Positions 8,909 through 19,307 are shown, numbered from the stretch's first letter. The stretch: DNA of 64,000 bases from Pseudomonas sp. N40(2020) (GCF_014472415.1 NZ_JACSZV010000002.1:62001-126000); one strand, 5' to 3'. Made by a program: numbers and translations. The notes: generated by a model not told the origin, from the sequence alone.

Positions 8909-9799
8909 TTAGCCGTGAGTCCCTGGCAGATCGATTTGTGCATCCAGCAAGGCCATAAACGCCCTTGCCGCATTCGATAGCGTCCGTTCGGTGTGCACGA
9001 TATAGCCTAGCTGGCGAGTGAGCTGTATGCCCGGCAATGCGATGCTCGCCACCTGATCGTCGAGCATGGTGCGCGGCAGAACGCTCCAGGCCAGGCCGAT
9101 CGAGACCATCATTTTGATGGTTTCCAGATAGTTGGTGCTCATGGCGATGTTCGGCGTCAGGCCCTGCGCCTCGAATAACCGCTGAACAATATGGTGTGTA
9201 AATGTGTTGCCGCCGGGGAAAACCGCCGGATGACCGGCGATGTCCGCGAGGCTGACGGCGCCATTGCTGATCAGCGAATGCTCGGGAGCGACCACGAAAT
9301 CCAGCGGATCGTCCCAAACTGGCGTGGCTTTGACCAGTGTGTGGGGCTCCGGGGCGAGGGTGATGACTGCCAGTTCCGCACGGCCATGGAGAATTTCTTC
9401 GTAGGCCACTTCCGAATCGAGAAACTGAATATCCAGCGCGACTTGTGGGAAGCGGCGGGTGAACTCCCTTAATAGAGCCGGCAAACGATGCAGACCGATG
9501 TGGTGACTGGTGGCCAGCGTCAGGCGACCGCTGACTTCACCGGTCAGATTAGTCAGTGCGCGACGGGTGTCGTCCAGCACGTTGAGAATCTGATAAGCCC
9601 GGGGCAGCAGGGCGCGGCCGGCCTCGGTCAGGCCGACTTCGCGACCCAGTCGATCAAACAGGCGCACCTTCAGTTGCTGCTCCAGCCCGGCGATACGCTT
9701 GCTGATCGCCGGTTGTGTCAGATGCAAGCGTTCGCCGGCGCCGGAGAAGCTACCGGTCTCGGCGATCGCAATAAAAGCGTTGAGGTTGGCCAGGTCCAT
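8909..9799 (-). CDS. LysR-family regulator divergent from leuC
   Basis: This regulator of 296 residues has an N-terminal winged helix-turn-helix (about 1-60, SFSGAGERLHLTQPAISKRI as recognition region) and a C-terminal LysR substrate-binding domain. It is transcribed away from leuC, a usual arrangement for a LysR protein that controls the gene opposite. Control of leuC, perhaps in response to a leucine-pathway intermediate, is therefore plausible but not shown. I prefer the ATG at 9799 because it fits the family N-terminus; an in-frame ATG at 9829 would add ten residues. Neither has a strong ribosome site. Confidence 0.85.
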   Translation of the reverse strand: MDLANLNAFIAIAETGSFSGAGERLHLTQPAISKRIAGLEQQLKVRLFDRLGREVGLTEAGRALLPRAYQILNVLDDTRRALTNLTGEVSGRLTLATSHHIGLHRLPALLREFTRRFPQVALDIQFLDSEVAYEEILHGRAELAVITLAPEPHTLVKATPVWDDPLDFVVAPEHSLISNGAVSLADIAGHPAVFPGGNTFTHHIVQRLFEAQGLTPNIAMSTNYLETIKMMVSIGLAWSVLPRTMLDDQVASIALPGIQLTRQLGYIVHTERTLSNAARAFMALLDAQIDLPGTHG

Positions 9800-9842
9800 G
9801 TTGGTATTCCAGTTGGTTATCCAAAGCATAAAAAATATGAAT

Positions 9843-9871
9843 TTGAGTTATTTAATCTAACCCCATAGGAT
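9843..9871 (+). promoter_or_regulatory. Candidate sigma-70 promoter of leuC
   Basis: TTGAGT (9843-9848) and TAGGAT (9866-9871) are separated by 17 bases in an AT-rich stretch between the divergent LysR gene and leuC. The spacing is ideal and the boxes are moderate matches. Confidence 0.45.
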
Positions 9872-9939
9872 CGGCCTCACAAGCCAAAGGGTTATTGAGA
9901 AGCCCAAGGCATAGAAACAAGCTGATGAGGAACCGTCTG

Positions 9940-11358
9940 ATGGCCGGCAAAACGCTCTACGACAAGCTCTGGGATTCGCATTTGGTCAAACAGCGCGACG
10001 ATGGCTCGGCGCTGATCTACATCGACCGTCACATCATTCACGAAGTGACTTCGCCGCAAGCCTTTGAAGGCCTGCGTCTGGCCGGGCGCAAGCCTTGGCG
10101 TATCGATGCCAACATCGCGACCCCGGATCACAACGTACCGACCACGCCAGAGCGCAAGGGCGGCATCGCCGCGATTGCCGATCAGGTCTCGCGTTTGCAG
10201 GTTCAGACCCTCGACGACAACTGCGATGAATACGGCATCGTCGAATTCAAGATGAACGACGTACGCCAAGGCATCGTCCACGTGATCAGCCCGGAGCAGG
10301 GCGCGACCTTGCCGGGCATGACCGTGGTCTGCGGCGACTCCCACACCTCGACCCACGGCGCATTCGGCGCCTTGGCTCACGGTATCGGCACTTCCGAAGT
10401 CGAGCACGTGCTCGCCACCCAGTGTCTGGTCGCCAAAAAAATGAAGAACATGCTGGTGCGCGTCGAAGGCCAATTGCCGTTCGGCGTGACCGCCAAGGAC
10501 ATCGTCCTCGCCGTTATCGGCAAGATCGGCACTGCTGGCGGTAACGGCCACGCCATCGAATTCGCCGGCAGCGCGATCCGCGACTTGTCCGTCGAAGGCC
10601 GCATGACCATCTGCAACATGTCCATCGAAGCCGGCGCCCGTGTGGGTCTGGTGGCAGCGGATCAAAAGACGGTCGATTACGTGAAAGGTCGCCCATTCGC
10701 ACCAAAAGGCGCGCAGTGGGACATGGCAGTCGAAGCCTGGAAAGAGCTGGTGTCCGACGCCGACGCCAAGTTCGACACCGTGGTTGAACTCGACGCCGCG
10801 CAGATCAAGCCGCAAGTCAGCTGGGGCACTTCGCCGGAGATGGTTTTGGCCGTTGACCAGAACGTGCCGGACCCGGCCAAAGAGATGGATCTGGTCAAAC
10901 GCGACTCGATCGTCCGCGCCTTGAAATACATGGGTTTGACCGCCAATCAGGCGATCACCGACATTCAGCTCGATCGCGTGTTTATCGGCTCCTGCACCAA
11001 CTCGCGAATTGAAGACTTGCGCGCTGCCGCCGTGATCGCCAAGGGCCGCAAGGTGGCTTCGACTATCAAGCAAGCGATCGTGGTGCCGGGTTCGGGTCTG
11101 GTGAAGGCGCAGGCTGAATCCGAAGGTCTGGACAAGATTTTCCTCGAAGCCGGTTTCGAATGGCGCGAGCCGGGTTGCTCGATGTGCCTGGCGATGAACC
11201 CGGACCGCTTGGAGTCCGGCGAGCATTGCGCCTCGACCTCCAACCGTAACTTCGAAGGCCGTCAGGGCGCCGGTGGCCGTACCCACCTCGTCAGCCCGGC
11301 CATGGCTGCTGCTGCAGCGGTGAACGGTCGTTTCATCGACGTTCGTGAATTGATTTAA
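9940..11358 (+). CDS. leuC: 3-isopropylmalate dehydratase large subunit
   Basis: LeuC (472 residues) joins LeuD to isomerise 2-isopropylmalate to 3-isopropylmalate, the second step of leucine synthesis. It is an aconitase-family protein; the cysteines expected to hold the 4Fe-4S cluster are visible in GSCTNSR and EPGCSMC. The N-terminus [13 protein letters not shown] is the family standard, which sets the start at the ATG at 9940 with a GAGG site (9926-9929). leuD follows after 10 bases in the same operon. Confidence 0.97.
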   Translation: MAGKTLYDKLWDSHLVKQRDDGSALIYIDRHIIHEVTSPQAFEGLRLAGRKPWRIDANIATPDHNVPTTPERKGGIAAIADQVSRLQVQTLDDNCDEYGIVEFKMNDVRQGIVHVISPEQGATLPGMTVVCGDSHTSTHGAFGALAHGIGTSEVEHVLATQCLVAKKMKNMLVRVEGQLPFGVTAKDIVLAVIGKIGTAGGNGHAIEFAGSAIRDLSVEGRMTICNMSIEAGARVGLVAADQKTVDYVKGRPFAPKGAQWDMAVEAWKELVSDADAKFDTVVELDAAQIKPQVSWGTSPEMVLAVDQNVPDPAKEMDLVKRDSIVRALKYMGLTANQAITDIQLDRVFIGSCTNSRIEDLRAAAVIAKGRKVASTIKQAIVVPGSGLVKAQAESEGLDKIFLEAGFEWREPGCSMCLAMNPDRLESGEHCASTSNRNFEGRQGAGGRTHLVSPAMAAAAAVNGRFIDVRELI

Positions 11359-11368
11359 GGAGCGCAGC

Positions 11369-12013
11369 ATGAAAGCTTTTACCCAGCACACTGGCCTTGT
11401 CGCGCCCTTGGATCGTGCCAACGTCGACACCGATCAGATCATTCCGAAGCAATTCTTGAAGTCGATCAAGCGCACCGGTTTCGGCCCTAACCTGTTCGAC
11501 GAATGGCGTTACCTGGATGTCGGTCAGCCGTACCAGGACAACTCCAAGCGCCCGCTGAACAAGGACTTCGTCCTCAACGCCGAGCGTTATCAAGGTGCCA
11601 GCGTGTTGTTGGCCCGCGAGAACTTCGGTTGCGGCTCCAGCCGTGAACACGCGCCGTGGGCGCTGGAAGAATACGGTTTCCGCAGCATCATCGCGCCGAG
11701 CTACGCCGACATCTTCTTCAACAACAGCTTCAAGAACGGCTTGCTTCCGATCATCCTCAGCGACGCTGAAGTCGACGAACTGTTCAAACAGGTCGAAGCC
11801 GAGCCGGGCTATCAATTGCAGGTTGATCTGCAAGCACAGACCGTGACCCGCCCGGATGGCAAGGTTTACAGCTTTGAGATCGATGCGTTCCGTAAGCATT
11901 GCTTGCTCAACGGTCTGGACGATATTGGCCTGACCTTGCAAGACCACGAAGCGATTGCGACGTTTGAGGCCAAGCATCGGGTTAGCCAGCCGTGGTTGTT
12001 CCGCGACGCGTGA
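11369..12013 (+). CDS. leuD: 3-isopropylmalate dehydratase small subunit
   Basis: This 214-residue partner of LeuC supplies the swivelling domain of the isomerase. Family features are the start [21 protein letters not shown] and the central [15 protein letters not shown] substrate-binding loop. A strong AAGGAG site precedes the ATG. The pair lies in one operon, with a methyltransferase and leuB downstream. Confidence 0.97.
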   Translation: MKAFTQHTGLVAPLDRANVDTDQIIPKQFLKSIKRTGFGPNLFDEWRYLDVGQPYQDNSKRPLNKDFVLNAERYQGASVLLARENFGCGSSREHAPWALEEYGFRSIIAPSYADIFFNNSFKNGLLPIILSDAEVDELFKQVEAEPGYQLQVDLQAQTVTRPDGKVYSFEIDAFRKHCLLNGLDDIGLTLQDHEAIATFEAKHRVSQPWLFRDA

Positions 12014-12080
12014 GATTGATGTAGTCATCAGCGATGAGGCCCTAAAAGCAGCACAAGTCTCACCCAAAAAGGAAGCCACC

Positions 12081-12848
12081 ATGACCAGCACCGCCCAGCA
12101 CACTCAAGTCGTCCAAAAGCAATTCGGTGACCAGGCCGCCGCCTACCTGAGCAGCGCCGCTCACGCTCAAGGCACTGAATTTGCGCTGCTACAGGCTGAG
12201 CTAGCAGGGCAGGGCGAGGCTCGGGTGCTGGATCTGGGGTGTGGCGCCGGTCACGTGAGTTTTCACGCGGCGCCGCTGGTCAAGGAAGTGGTCGCCTATG
12301 ACCTGTCGCAGCAGATGCTCGACGTGGTGGCTACCGCTGCCGTTGATCGCGGTCTGAACAATATTTCCACGGTCAACGGTGCCGCCGAGCGTCTGCCGTT
12401 TGCCGATGGCGAGTTCGACTTCGTGTTCAGCCGTTATTCGGCGCATCACTGGAGCGATCTCGGTCTGGCCCTGCGCGAAGTGCGTCGGGTGCTGAAGCCG
12501 GGCGGCGTGGCGGCGTTTGTTGACGTGTTGTCACCGGGCAGCCCGTTGTTCGACACTTACCTGCAAAGCGTCGAAGTGCTGCGCGACACCAGCCATGTGC
12601 GCGATTATTCCGCCGGCGAGTGGTTGCGTCAGGTCAGCGAAGCCGGCCTGCATACCCGCAGCACCACGCGTCAACGCCTGCGTCTGGAATACAGCAGTTG
12701 GGTCGAGCGCATGCGCACACCCGAAGTGATGCGCGCGGCGATCCGCCAGTTGCAGCAGTCGATGGGCAACGAAGTGCGCGAATATTTTGAGATTGATGCC
12801 GACGGCTCGTTCAGTACAGATGTGATTGTGTTGATGGCTGAACGCTAA
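12081..12848 (+). CDS. Class I SAM-dependent methyltransferase between leuD and leuB
   Basis: This 255-residue cytoplasmic protein has a Rossmann methyltransferase fold. The SAM-binding motif VLDLGCGAGHVSF is near residue 50, followed by the acidic motif II (VAYDLSQQML) and a motif near FDFVFSRYSAHHW, as in the UbiE/type-11 group. The start ATG at 12081 has an AAGGAAG site. It sits inside the leucine cluster with no obvious metabolic link, so the substrate cannot be assigned. I see no compositional sign of recent arrival. Confidence 0.85.
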   Translation: MTSTAQHTQVVQKQFGDQAAAYLSSAAHAQGTEFALLQAELAGQGEARVLDLGCGAGHVSFHAAPLVKEVVAYDLSQQMLDVVATAAVDRGLNNISTVNGAAERLPFADGEFDFVFSRYSAHHWSDLGLALREVRRVLKPGGVAAFVDVLSPGSPLFDTYLQSVEVLRDTSHVRDYSAGEWLRQVSEAGLHTRSTTRQRLRLEYSSWVERMRTPEVMRAAIRQLQQSMGNEVREYFEIDADGSFSTDVIVLMAER

Positions 12849-12903
12849 GAATTTTTCCGGGAGTGCCAGTAAACGGCGCACCGATTGAAGACACGAGGAA
12901 AGC

Positions 12904-13986
12904 ATGAGCAAGCAGATTCTGATTCTCCCAGGTGACGGTATTGGTCCGGAAATCATGGCCGAAGCGGTCAAGGTGCTGGAGCTGGCCAACGACAAATACA
13001 GCCTGGGCTTCGAGCTGAGTCATGACGTGATCGGTGGCGCGGCCATCGACAAGCACGGCGTGCCGCTGGCTGACGAAACCCTCGACCGTGCCCGCGCTGC
13101 CGATGCTGTGCTGCTGGGGGCCGTGGGTGGGCCGAAATGGGACACCATCGAGCGCGACATTCGTCCTGAGCGCGGTCTGCTGAAAATTCGTGCGCAACTG
13201 GGCCTGTTCGGCAACCTGCGTCCGGCGATTCTCTATCCGCAATTGGCCGACGCTTCCAGCCTGAAGCCGGAAATCGTTGCCGGTCTGGACATCCTGATCG
13301 TTCGTGAGCTGACCGGTGGCATCTACTTCGGCGCGCCGCGTGGCACCCGCGAGCTGGAAAACGGCGAGCGTCAGGCCTACGACACCCTGCCGTACAGCGA
13401 AAGCGAAATCCGCCGCATTGCCCGCGTTGGTTTCGACATGGCCATGGTGCGTGGCAAGAAGCTGTGTTCGGTGGACAAGGCCAACGTGCTGGCGTCCAGC
13501 CAACTGTGGCGTGAAGTGGTTGAGCAGGTGGCCAAGGATTACCCGGAAGTCGAACTCAGCCACATGTACGTCGACAACGCGGCCATGCAACTGGTGCGCG
13601 CGCCGAAGCAGTTCGACGTGATCGTCACCGACAACCTGTTCGGCGACATCTTGTCCGACGAAGCGTCGATGCTCACCGGCTCCATCGGCATGCTGCCGTC
13701 GGCCTCACTGGATGCCAACAACAAGGGCATGTACGAGCCTTGCCACGGTTCGGCGCCAGACATCGCCGGAAAGGGCATTGCCAACCCGTTGGCGACGATT
13801 CTGTCGGTGTCGATGATGCTGCGTTATAGCTTCAATCTGCAGGATGCGGCCGATGCCATCGAGAAAGCCGTCAGCGTCGTGCTTGATCAAGGGCTGCGCA
13901 CCGGCGACATCTATTCGGCCGGTTGTACTAAAGTCGGTACGCAGGAAATGGGCGACGCAGTAGTCGCCGCGCTGCGGAATCTGTAA
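12904..13986 (+). CDS. leuB: 3-isopropylmalate dehydrogenase
   Basis: LeuB (360 residues) oxidises and decarboxylates 3-isopropylmalate with NAD+ in leucine synthesis. Visible family features are [11 protein letters not shown] at the N-terminus, the [10 protein letters not shown] substrate loop, and the late [14 protein letters not shown] motif that helps hold NAD. It acts as a cytoplasmic homodimer that needs Mg or Mn. A GAGGAAAGC site precedes the ATG. Confidence 0.97.
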   Translation: MSKQILILPGDGIGPEIMAEAVKVLELANDKYSLGFELSHDVIGGAAIDKHGVPLADETLDRARAADAVLLGAVGGPKWDTIERDIRPERGLLKIRAQLGLFGNLRPAILYPQLADASSLKPEIVAGLDILIVRELTGGIYFGAPRGTRELENGERQAYDTLPYSESEIRRIARVGFDMAMVRGKKLCSVDKANVLASSQLWREVVEQVAKDYPEVELSHMYVDNAAMQLVRAPKQFDVIVTDNLFGDILSDEASMLTGSIGMLPSASLDANNKGMYEPCHGSAPDIAGKGIANPLATILSVSMMLRYSFNLQDAADAIEKAVSVVLDQGLRTGDIYSAGCTKVGTQEMGDAVVAALRNL

Positions 13987-13991
13987 TCTCT

Positions 13992-14033
13992 CGGGCCCGC
14001 TGCGAAATTCAATACAAAGCAGCGGCCCACTTT
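13992..14033 (+). other. Inverted repeat between leuB and asd
   Basis: GGGCCCGCTGC and GCAGCGGCCC can pair around an AT-rich loop just before asd. The downstream T run is short and interrupted, so this may be a weak terminator or an RNA processing site. Confidence 0.35.
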
Positions 14034-14052
14034 TCAAGAAGGTGTAGTTGCG

Positions 14053-15165
14053 ATGAAACGTGTAGGTCTGATCGGTTGGCGCGGTATGGTCGGTTCCGTG
14101 CTCATGCAGCGGATGCTGGAAGAGCAGGATTTCGATCTTATCGAGCCGGTGTTTTTCACCACTTCCAATGTCGGTGGCCAAGGCCCGTCCGTGGGCAAGG
14201 ATATTGCTCCGCTCAAGGACGCTTACAGCATTGAAGAGCTGAAAACCCTCGACGTGATCCTGACGTGCCAGGGCGGCGACTACACCAGCGAAGTGTTCCC
14301 CAAGCTGCGCGAAGCCGGCTGGCAGGGTTACTGGATCGACGCGGCTTCCAGCCTGCGCATGAACGATGACGCGGTCATCATTCTCGATCCGGTCAACCGC
14401 AAGGTTATCGACCAGCAACTGGATGCGGGCACCAAGAACTACATCGGCGGCAACTGCACCGTCAGCCTGATGCTGATGGGCCTGGGCGGTCTGTTCGAGG
14501 CCGGTCTGGTCGAGTGGATGAGCGCCATGACCTATCAGGCGGCCTCCGGTGCCGGCGCGCAGAACATGCGTGAACTGATCAAGCAGATGGGCGCGACTCA
14601 CGCCGCTGTTGCCGATCAACTGGCCGATCCCGCCAGCGCGATCCTCGACATCGATCGTCGCGTGGCTGAAGCCATGCGCAGCGAAGCGTACCCGACCGAG
14701 AACTTCGGCGTGCCGCTGGCCGGCAGCCTGATCCCGTGGATCGACAAGGAATTGCCGAACGGCCAGAGCCGCGAAGAGTGGAAGGCCCAGGCCGAGACCA
14801 ACAAGATTCTGGGTCGCTTCAAGAGCCCGATCCCGGTCGACGGCATCTGCGTGCGCATCGGCGCCATGCGTTGCCACAGCCAGGCGCTGACCATCAAGCT
14901 GAACAAAGACGTACCGATCGCCGACATCGAAGGGCTGATCAGCCAGCACAATCCTTGGGTCAAACTGGTGCCGAACCAGCGCGAGATCAGCATGCAGGAG
15001 CTGAGCCCTACCAAGGTCACCGGCACTCTGAATGTTCCGGTCGGCCGTTTGCGCAAGCTGAACATGGGTTCGCAGTTCGTCGGTGCGTTCACCGTCGGCG
15101 ACCAACTGCTGTGGGGCGCGGCCGAACCGCTGCGTCGCATGCTGCGGATCCTGCTGGAACGTTGA
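14053..15165 (+). CDS. asd: Aspartate-semialdehyde dehydrogenase
   Basis: Asd (370 residues) reduces aspartyl phosphate to aspartate semialdehyde with NADPH, feeding lysine/diaminopimelate, threonine and methionine. The NADP loop [10 protein letters not shown] is at the N-terminus, and the catalytic cysteine is in [12 protein letters not shown] near residue 135. The length fits the Gram-negative Asd branch. In Pseudomonas it is essential for cell-wall diaminopimelate. A terminator follows, so the downstream Asd-like gene is a separate unit. Confidence 0.97.
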   Translation: MKRVGLIGWRGMVGSVLMQRMLEEQDFDLIEPVFFTTSNVGGQGPSVGKDIAPLKDAYSIEELKTLDVILTCQGGDYTSEVFPKLREAGWQGYWIDAASSLRMNDDAVIILDPVNRKVIDQQLDAGTKNYIGGNCTVSLMLMGLGGLFEAGLVEWMSAMTYQAASGAGAQNMRELIKQMGATHAAVADQLADPASAILDIDRRVAEAMRSEAYPTENFGVPLAGSLIPWIDKELPNGQSREEWKAQAETNKILGRFKSPIPVDGICVRIGAMRCHSQALTIKLNKDVPIADIEGLISQHNPWVKLVPNQREISMQELSPTKVTGTLNVPVGRLRKLNMGSQFVGAFTVGDQLLWGAAEPLRRMLRILLER

Positions 15166-15183
15166 TCGCTTGAAGCCATGAAA

Positions 15184-15219
15184 GAACCCGTGCCTTGTGA
15201 GATGTGCGGGTTTTTTTAT
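15184..15219 (+). terminator. Terminator after asd
   Basis: AACCCG and CGGGTT arms enclose a GT-rich loop and are followed by a run of seven T. Confidence 0.75.
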
Positions 15220-15251
15220 GTCCTAAGTTTCTCGGGCGACTGTGCCAGCCT

Positions 15252-15317
15252 CTTCGCGAGCAGGCTCGCTCCCACAGGGGAATGCATTTCAAGGTCGGAG
15301 CGAGCCTGCTCGCGAAG
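15252..15317 (+). repeat. REP-type inverted pair (REPIN), GAGCAGGCTCGC family
   Basis: CTTCGCGAGCAGGCTCGCTCC occurs here in one direction and again inverted, about 20 bases apart, so the whole unit folds on itself. This is the familiar Pseudomonas REP core arranged as a head-to-head doublet. It sits between the asd terminator and the next gene, a usual extragenic location. Such elements are mobilised in trans by RAYT transposases; none is encoded in the window. Confidence 0.9.
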
Positions 15318-15413
15318 GGGCCGGTCGAGGCACCGCAAATCCCGGACAGAAATTGCCTGTGCGGCACTCACCCGGTAAAGTGCCGCTCCCCCCGTTTCGC
15401 CAGAGGCCGCACC

Positions 15414-16424
15414 ATGACCCAGACCCTAGATATTGCCGTGATCGGCGCCACCGGTACTGTCGGCGAAACCCTCGTACAGATTCTCCAAGAACGCGACTTC
15501 CCGGTCGGCAACCTGCACCTGCTGGCCAGCAGTGAATCCGCTGGCAGTTCGGTACTGTTCCGTAACAAAAACGTGCGCGTGCGTGAAGTCGACGAGTTCG
15601 ATTTCAGCAAGGTCAAACTGGTGTTCTTTGCCGCCGGTGCTGCCGTCTCGCTAAGCTACGCCGCTCGCGCTCATGCTGCCGGTTGCTCGCTGATCGATCT
15701 GTCCGGCGCCTTGCCGGCCGATCAGGCGCCGCAAGTGGTGCCGGAAGCCAACGCCGCTGTACTCGCCGGTTTGAAAGCGCCGTTCCAGGTCAGCAGTCCA
15801 AGCCCGTCGGCCACCACGCTCGCCGTGGTGCTGGCGCCGCTGCTTGATCTGATCGACCTGCAATACGTCAATGTTACCGCCAATCTGGCCGTTTCCGCTC
15901 AAGGTCGCGAAGCCGTGACCGAACTGGCGAGACAGACCGCCGAACTGCTGAACATGCGCCCGCTGGAGCCAGCATTTTTCGATCGTCAAATGGCGTTCAA
16001 CCTGCTGGCGCAGGTCGGCACCCCCGACGCACAAGGCCATACGCTGCTGGAAAAACGCCTGGTGCGTGAGTTGCGTCAGGTGCTGGCGCAGCCTTTATTA
16101 AAGATTTCCGCAACTTGCGTTCAAGCCCCGGTGTTTTTTGGCGATAGCTTTAGCGTGACCTTGCAGTCAACGAAGGCCGTGGACCTGGAAAAGGTCAATG
16201 CCGCGCTCGAAGCTGCGTCGGGTATCGAACTGGTCGAAGCGGGTGATTACCCGACAGCAGTCGGTGACGCGGTCGGGCAGGACGTTGTCTATGTCGGGCG
16301 CGTGCGCAGTGGTGTCGACGACCCGGCGGAACTAAATCTGTGGCTGACGTCAGATAACGTACGCAAAGGCGCCGCCCTCAATGCTGTGCAGGTGGCTGAA
16401 TTGTTGATAAAAGACCTGCTGTAA
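15414..16424 (+). CDS. usg: Asd-like protein, Usg family, without catalytic cysteine
   Basis: This 336-residue protein has the same fold as Asd, with a nucleotide loop IGATGTVGETL near the N-terminus. The catalytic segment reads SSPSPSATTLAVVL, where active Asd proteins have NPNC-S-T, so the catalytic cysteine is absent and dehydrogenase activity is unlikely. This is the known feature of Usg, whose gene lies next to truA in enterobacteria; here fimV intervenes. The ATG at 15414 has an AGAGG site. The function of Usg is not known. Confidence 0.85.
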   Translation: MTQTLDIAVIGATGTVGETLVQILQERDFPVGNLHLLASSESAGSSVLFRNKNVRVREVDEFDFSKVKLVFFAAGAAVSLSYAARAHAAGCSLIDLSGALPADQAPQVVPEANAAVLAGLKAPFQVSSPSPSATTLAVVLAPLLDLIDLQYVNVTANLAVSAQGREAVTELARQTAELLNMRPLEPAFFDRQMAFNLLAQVGTPDAQGHTLLEKRLVRELRQVLAQPLLKISATCVQAPVFFGDSFSVTLQSTKAVDLEKVNAALEAASGIELVEAGDYPTAVGDAVGQDVVYVGRVRSGVDDPAELNLWLTSDNVRKGAALNAVQVAELLIKDLL

Positions 16425-16632
16425 AAGATACTTGGCAACAATTTGTCGACTGAATCTAGGTGAGCGCTATGCTTGGCCGGAGCATTCGATAACGTTTCAC
16501 CCTCCGGGACTTTCCGGGGCATCAAAGAAATGATCGCGCGCGACACCTGTCGTCGTCGCGCGCAATGCCTTACGGCAGCGGCAATCAACATCTTCTCGCT
16601 GGCCGAGGAACGTTCAAACAAAGGATGAGGCT

Positions 16633-19287
16633 ATGGTTCAAGTTCGCAAACTGGTGTTAGCAATAGCGGCCGCCTCGGCGCTGTCCTCCGGTATGGCGCA
16701 TGCCCTCGGGCTCGGGGAGCTGACCCTGAAGTCGACCCTGAACCAGCCGCTGGTGGCCGAGATCGAGCTGCTCGACGTCAAGGATCTCACCGCTGCCGAA
16801 GTGGTGCCGAGCCTGGCCTCGCCGGAAGATTTCGCCAAGGCCGGTGTTGATCGCCAGGCCTTCCTTAACGATCTGACGTTTACCCCGGTGCTCAACGCCA
16901 GCGGCAAGAGCGTGTTGCGCGTGACCTCGAGCAAGCCACTGTCTGAACCGATGGTGAAATTCCTCGTTCAGGTGATGTGGCCGAACGGCCGTCTGCTGCG
17001 CGATTACAGCGTGCTGCTGGATCCGTCGAAGTTCTCGCCGCAGACCGCAGATGCTGCCGCTCAGCCAGCACCGTCGCAAACCGTCACTGCGCCGACCACT
17101 GGCGCCACTCATTCGAATCAATACACCACCACGCCGCGAGATACCCTGTGGGAAATCGCCGCGAAGGCGCGCACCGGCGGTTCGGTACAGCAGACCATGC
17201 TGGCCATTCAAGCGCTGAACCCGGATGCGTTCATTGGCGGCAATATCAATCGATTGAAAACCGGCCAGGTGCTGCGTCTGCCTGACTCGGTACAAAGTAC
17301 TTCGCTGCCACAGTCGAAAGCTATTGCTGAAGTCGCTGCACAAAACGAAGCATGGCGTCAGGGGCGTCGTTACGTGGCCAAGCCTGGCACTGGCCAGCAG
17401 CAACTCGATGCGACCAATCGTGGTCGCGGCAATGCTGGCGCTGCGCCCAATGCCCAGGACAACCTGAGCCTGGTCTCCGCCGAAAGCGCCAAGGCGCGCG
17501 GCAACGGCCCGGCCGGCGATGCCAAGGCCCTGAGCAACAAGCTCGCCGTGACCCAGGAAAGCCTCGACACGACCCGTCGTGACAACGAGGAACTGAAAAG
17601 CCGCATGTCCGATCTGCAAAGTCAGCTGGACAAGCTGCAAAAGCTGATCGAACTGAAGAACAATCAACTCGCGAAGATGCAGGCTGAAGGGTCGGGTGCC
17701 GCGCCAGCCGCCAATCCTGCCGTTGCACCGGTTCCAGCGATCACTGCCGAACTGGCCGCCACTCCGCCAGCCACACCAGCAGAAGCGGCAGCGGCAGCGG
17801 CATCGCCTACGCCGGAATCGGCTATTGCGCCGCCGGCTGAGACACCGACTGAAACTCCGGTGGTCGAGCCGAAACCGGTTGTCGATGACGAGAAGACATT
17901 CAACGAGCTGCTGACCAATCCGATCCTGCTGGGTCTGATCGGTGGCGGTGCTGTGGTTCTGCTGCTCCTGCTGTTGCTTTTGGCGCGTCGCCGCAAAGCT
18001 CAGCAGGAAGCCGAGAAACATGTGCGGATGGCTCGCGCCCTGGCTGAAGAACAAGAGTTCTCCGCCGAACAGGATCTGCCGGAAAGCAGCTTTGAAGGTC
18101 TGGAAACACCGGCCGCCAGTGTCAAACTGAACACGCCAACCCCTGCGCCATCTCCAATCCCGGCAGCAGTAGTCGCGCCGGTGGTCATGGCTGAACCGAT
18201 TGCCGCGCCACTGGTTGCCCCGGCAGCCGAGCGCTCCGACGACGTGCTGGACAAGGCGCAGTCGCACATCAATGCCGGTCGCTTGAATCAGGCAGCCGCG
18301 TTGCTGGAAGAGGGCGTCAGCTTTGAGCCACAGCGCAGCGACCTGCGTCTGAAGCTGATGGAAGTTTACGGTCAGCAAGGTGATCGTGATGCGTTCGTTG
18401 CTCAGGAGCGTCAGCTGGTGGCCAATGGCGACAACTTCGCCAAGGTCGAAGAGCTGAAAAGCCGCTTCCCGGCCATGGCCGTGGCGGTCGCCGGCGGTCT
18501 GGCGGCAGCGGCTATTGCTGCCGAGCTGGATGCGCAGTACGTCAAGGATCTGCTGCTGGATGAGCCGCAAGCGCCGGAATCGACTCCTGTTGAAGACAAT
18601 CTCGACAGCGCGTTTGATCTGAGCCTGGACGATCTCGACAACATCACCCCGGTTGAGCCTGCGCCAGTGGTCGAGCCAGAGGCTCCGATCGAGCTCGACG
18701 AGTTCCCGTCGGACGATGACCTGAGCTTCGAGTCGGTGCTGCAACAGCAGACCGAAATCAAAGAGAATCTGGACGATCTCTCGGACTTCGACCTGGACAT
18801 GGACCTTGGCGCTGAGCCTGCGCCCGTGGCATTGGCCGATGACGACTTCCTGCTGGATCTGGACGAAGGTGTGAAGGATCTGCCAGCTGTCGAGGCGCCG
18901 GTCGTTGCCGACGTGCCGCAGGATGACCTGGAGCTGCCAGCCGATTTCGATCTGTCGCTGGCTGACGAAATGGACAGCAACCCGGCCGAGCCTGATGCGT
19001 TTGCTGCCGAACTGGACGATGTCAACGCCGAGCTGGATCGCCTGTCGCAAAGCATCGCCGAACCGACCTTCACCGAAGCCGATGCGGCAATGGGTGATGA
19101 TCTGGGCGAAGATGATTTCGACTTCCTTGCCGGTACTGACGAAGCGGCCACCAAACTCGATCTGGCCCAGGCCTACATCGATATGGGCGACAGCGACGGT
19201 GCACGCGACATCCTCAACGAAGTGTTGACCGAAGGTGACGAGAAACAGCGCGGCGAAGCGAAGGAAATGCTTTCCAACCTGGCCTGA
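16633..19287 (+). CDS. fimV: FimV/HubP-family polar motility protein
   Basis: This 884-residue inner-membrane protein organises type IV pili and twitching, and polar complexes generally. It has a signal peptide (about 1-24, LSSGMAHALG end), a periplasmic FimV N-terminal domain (LGELTLKSTLNQPL), a peptidoglycan-binding LysM domain (about 163-217), a coiled coil near 305-355, and a Pro/Ala linker. One transmembrane helix follows (about 429-452, then RRRK). The cytoplasmic part is very acidic, with Asp-rich repeats, and ends in the conserved C-terminal motif LAQAYIDMGD...AKEMLSNLA. The architecture is complete. Its position between usg and truA is typical of Pseudomonas. Confidence 0.96.
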   Translation: MVQVRKLVLAIAAASALSSGMAHALGLGELTLKSTLNQPLVAEIELLDVKDLTAAEVVPSLASPEDFAKAGVDRQAFLNDLTFTPVLNASGKSVLRVTSSKPLSEPMVKFLVQVMWPNGRLLRDYSVLLDPSKFSPQTADAAAQPAPSQTVTAPTTGATHSNQYTTTPRDTLWEIAAKARTGGSVQQTMLAIQALNPDAFIGGNINRLKTGQVLRLPDSVQSTSLPQSKAIAEVAAQNEAWRQGRRYVAKPGTGQQQLDATNRGRGNAGAAPNAQDNLSLVSAESAKARGNGPAGDAKALSNKLAVTQESLDTTRRDNEELKSRMSDLQSQLDKLQKLIELKNNQLAKMQAEGSGAAPAANPAVAPVPAITAELAATPPATPAEAAAAAASPTPESAIAPPAETPTETPVVEPKPVVDDEKTFNELLTNPILLGLIGGGAVVLLLLLLLLARRRKAQQEAEKHVRMARALAEEQEFSAEQDLPESSFEGLETPAASVKLNTPTPAPSPIPAAVVAPVVMAEPIAAPLVAPAAERSDDVLDKAQSHINAGRLNQAAALLEEGVSFEPQRSDLRLKLMEVYGQQGDRDAFVAQERQLVANGDNFAKVEELKSRFPAMAVAVAGGLAAAAIAAELDAQYVKDLLLDEPQAPESTPVEDNLDSAFDLSLDDLDNITPVEPAPVVEPEAPIELDEFPSDDDLSFESVLQQQTEIKENLDDLSDFDLDMDLGAEPAPVALADDDFLLDLDEGVKDLPAVEAPVVADVPQDDLELPADFDLSLADEMDSNPAEPDAFAAELDDVNAELDRLSQSIAEPTFTEADAAMGDDLGEDDFDFLAGTDEAATKLDLAQAYIDMGDSDGARDILNEVLTEGDEKQRGEAKEMLSNLA

Positions 19288-19307
19288 GTCAGCGTTCAGC
19301 AGTCAAT

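Noticed and set aside
8841..9317. An N-terminal extension of the PAS-GGDEF-EAL protein into the LysR gene
   Set aside because: The extra residues have no PAS or membrane character and would overlap the well-supported LysR gene on the same strand. The start at 8840 has its own ribosome site.
9892..11430. A 512-residue open frame on the minus strand opposite leuC and the leuD start
   Set aside because: leuC is certain on the plus strand; the antisense frame has His/Arg-rich, low-information residues typical of a shadow in GC-rich DNA.
16657..19050. A 797-residue open frame on the minus strand opposite fimV
   Set aside because: It mirrors the biased codon use of fimV. The translated text is an Arg/Gln/Leu-rich shadow with no domain.
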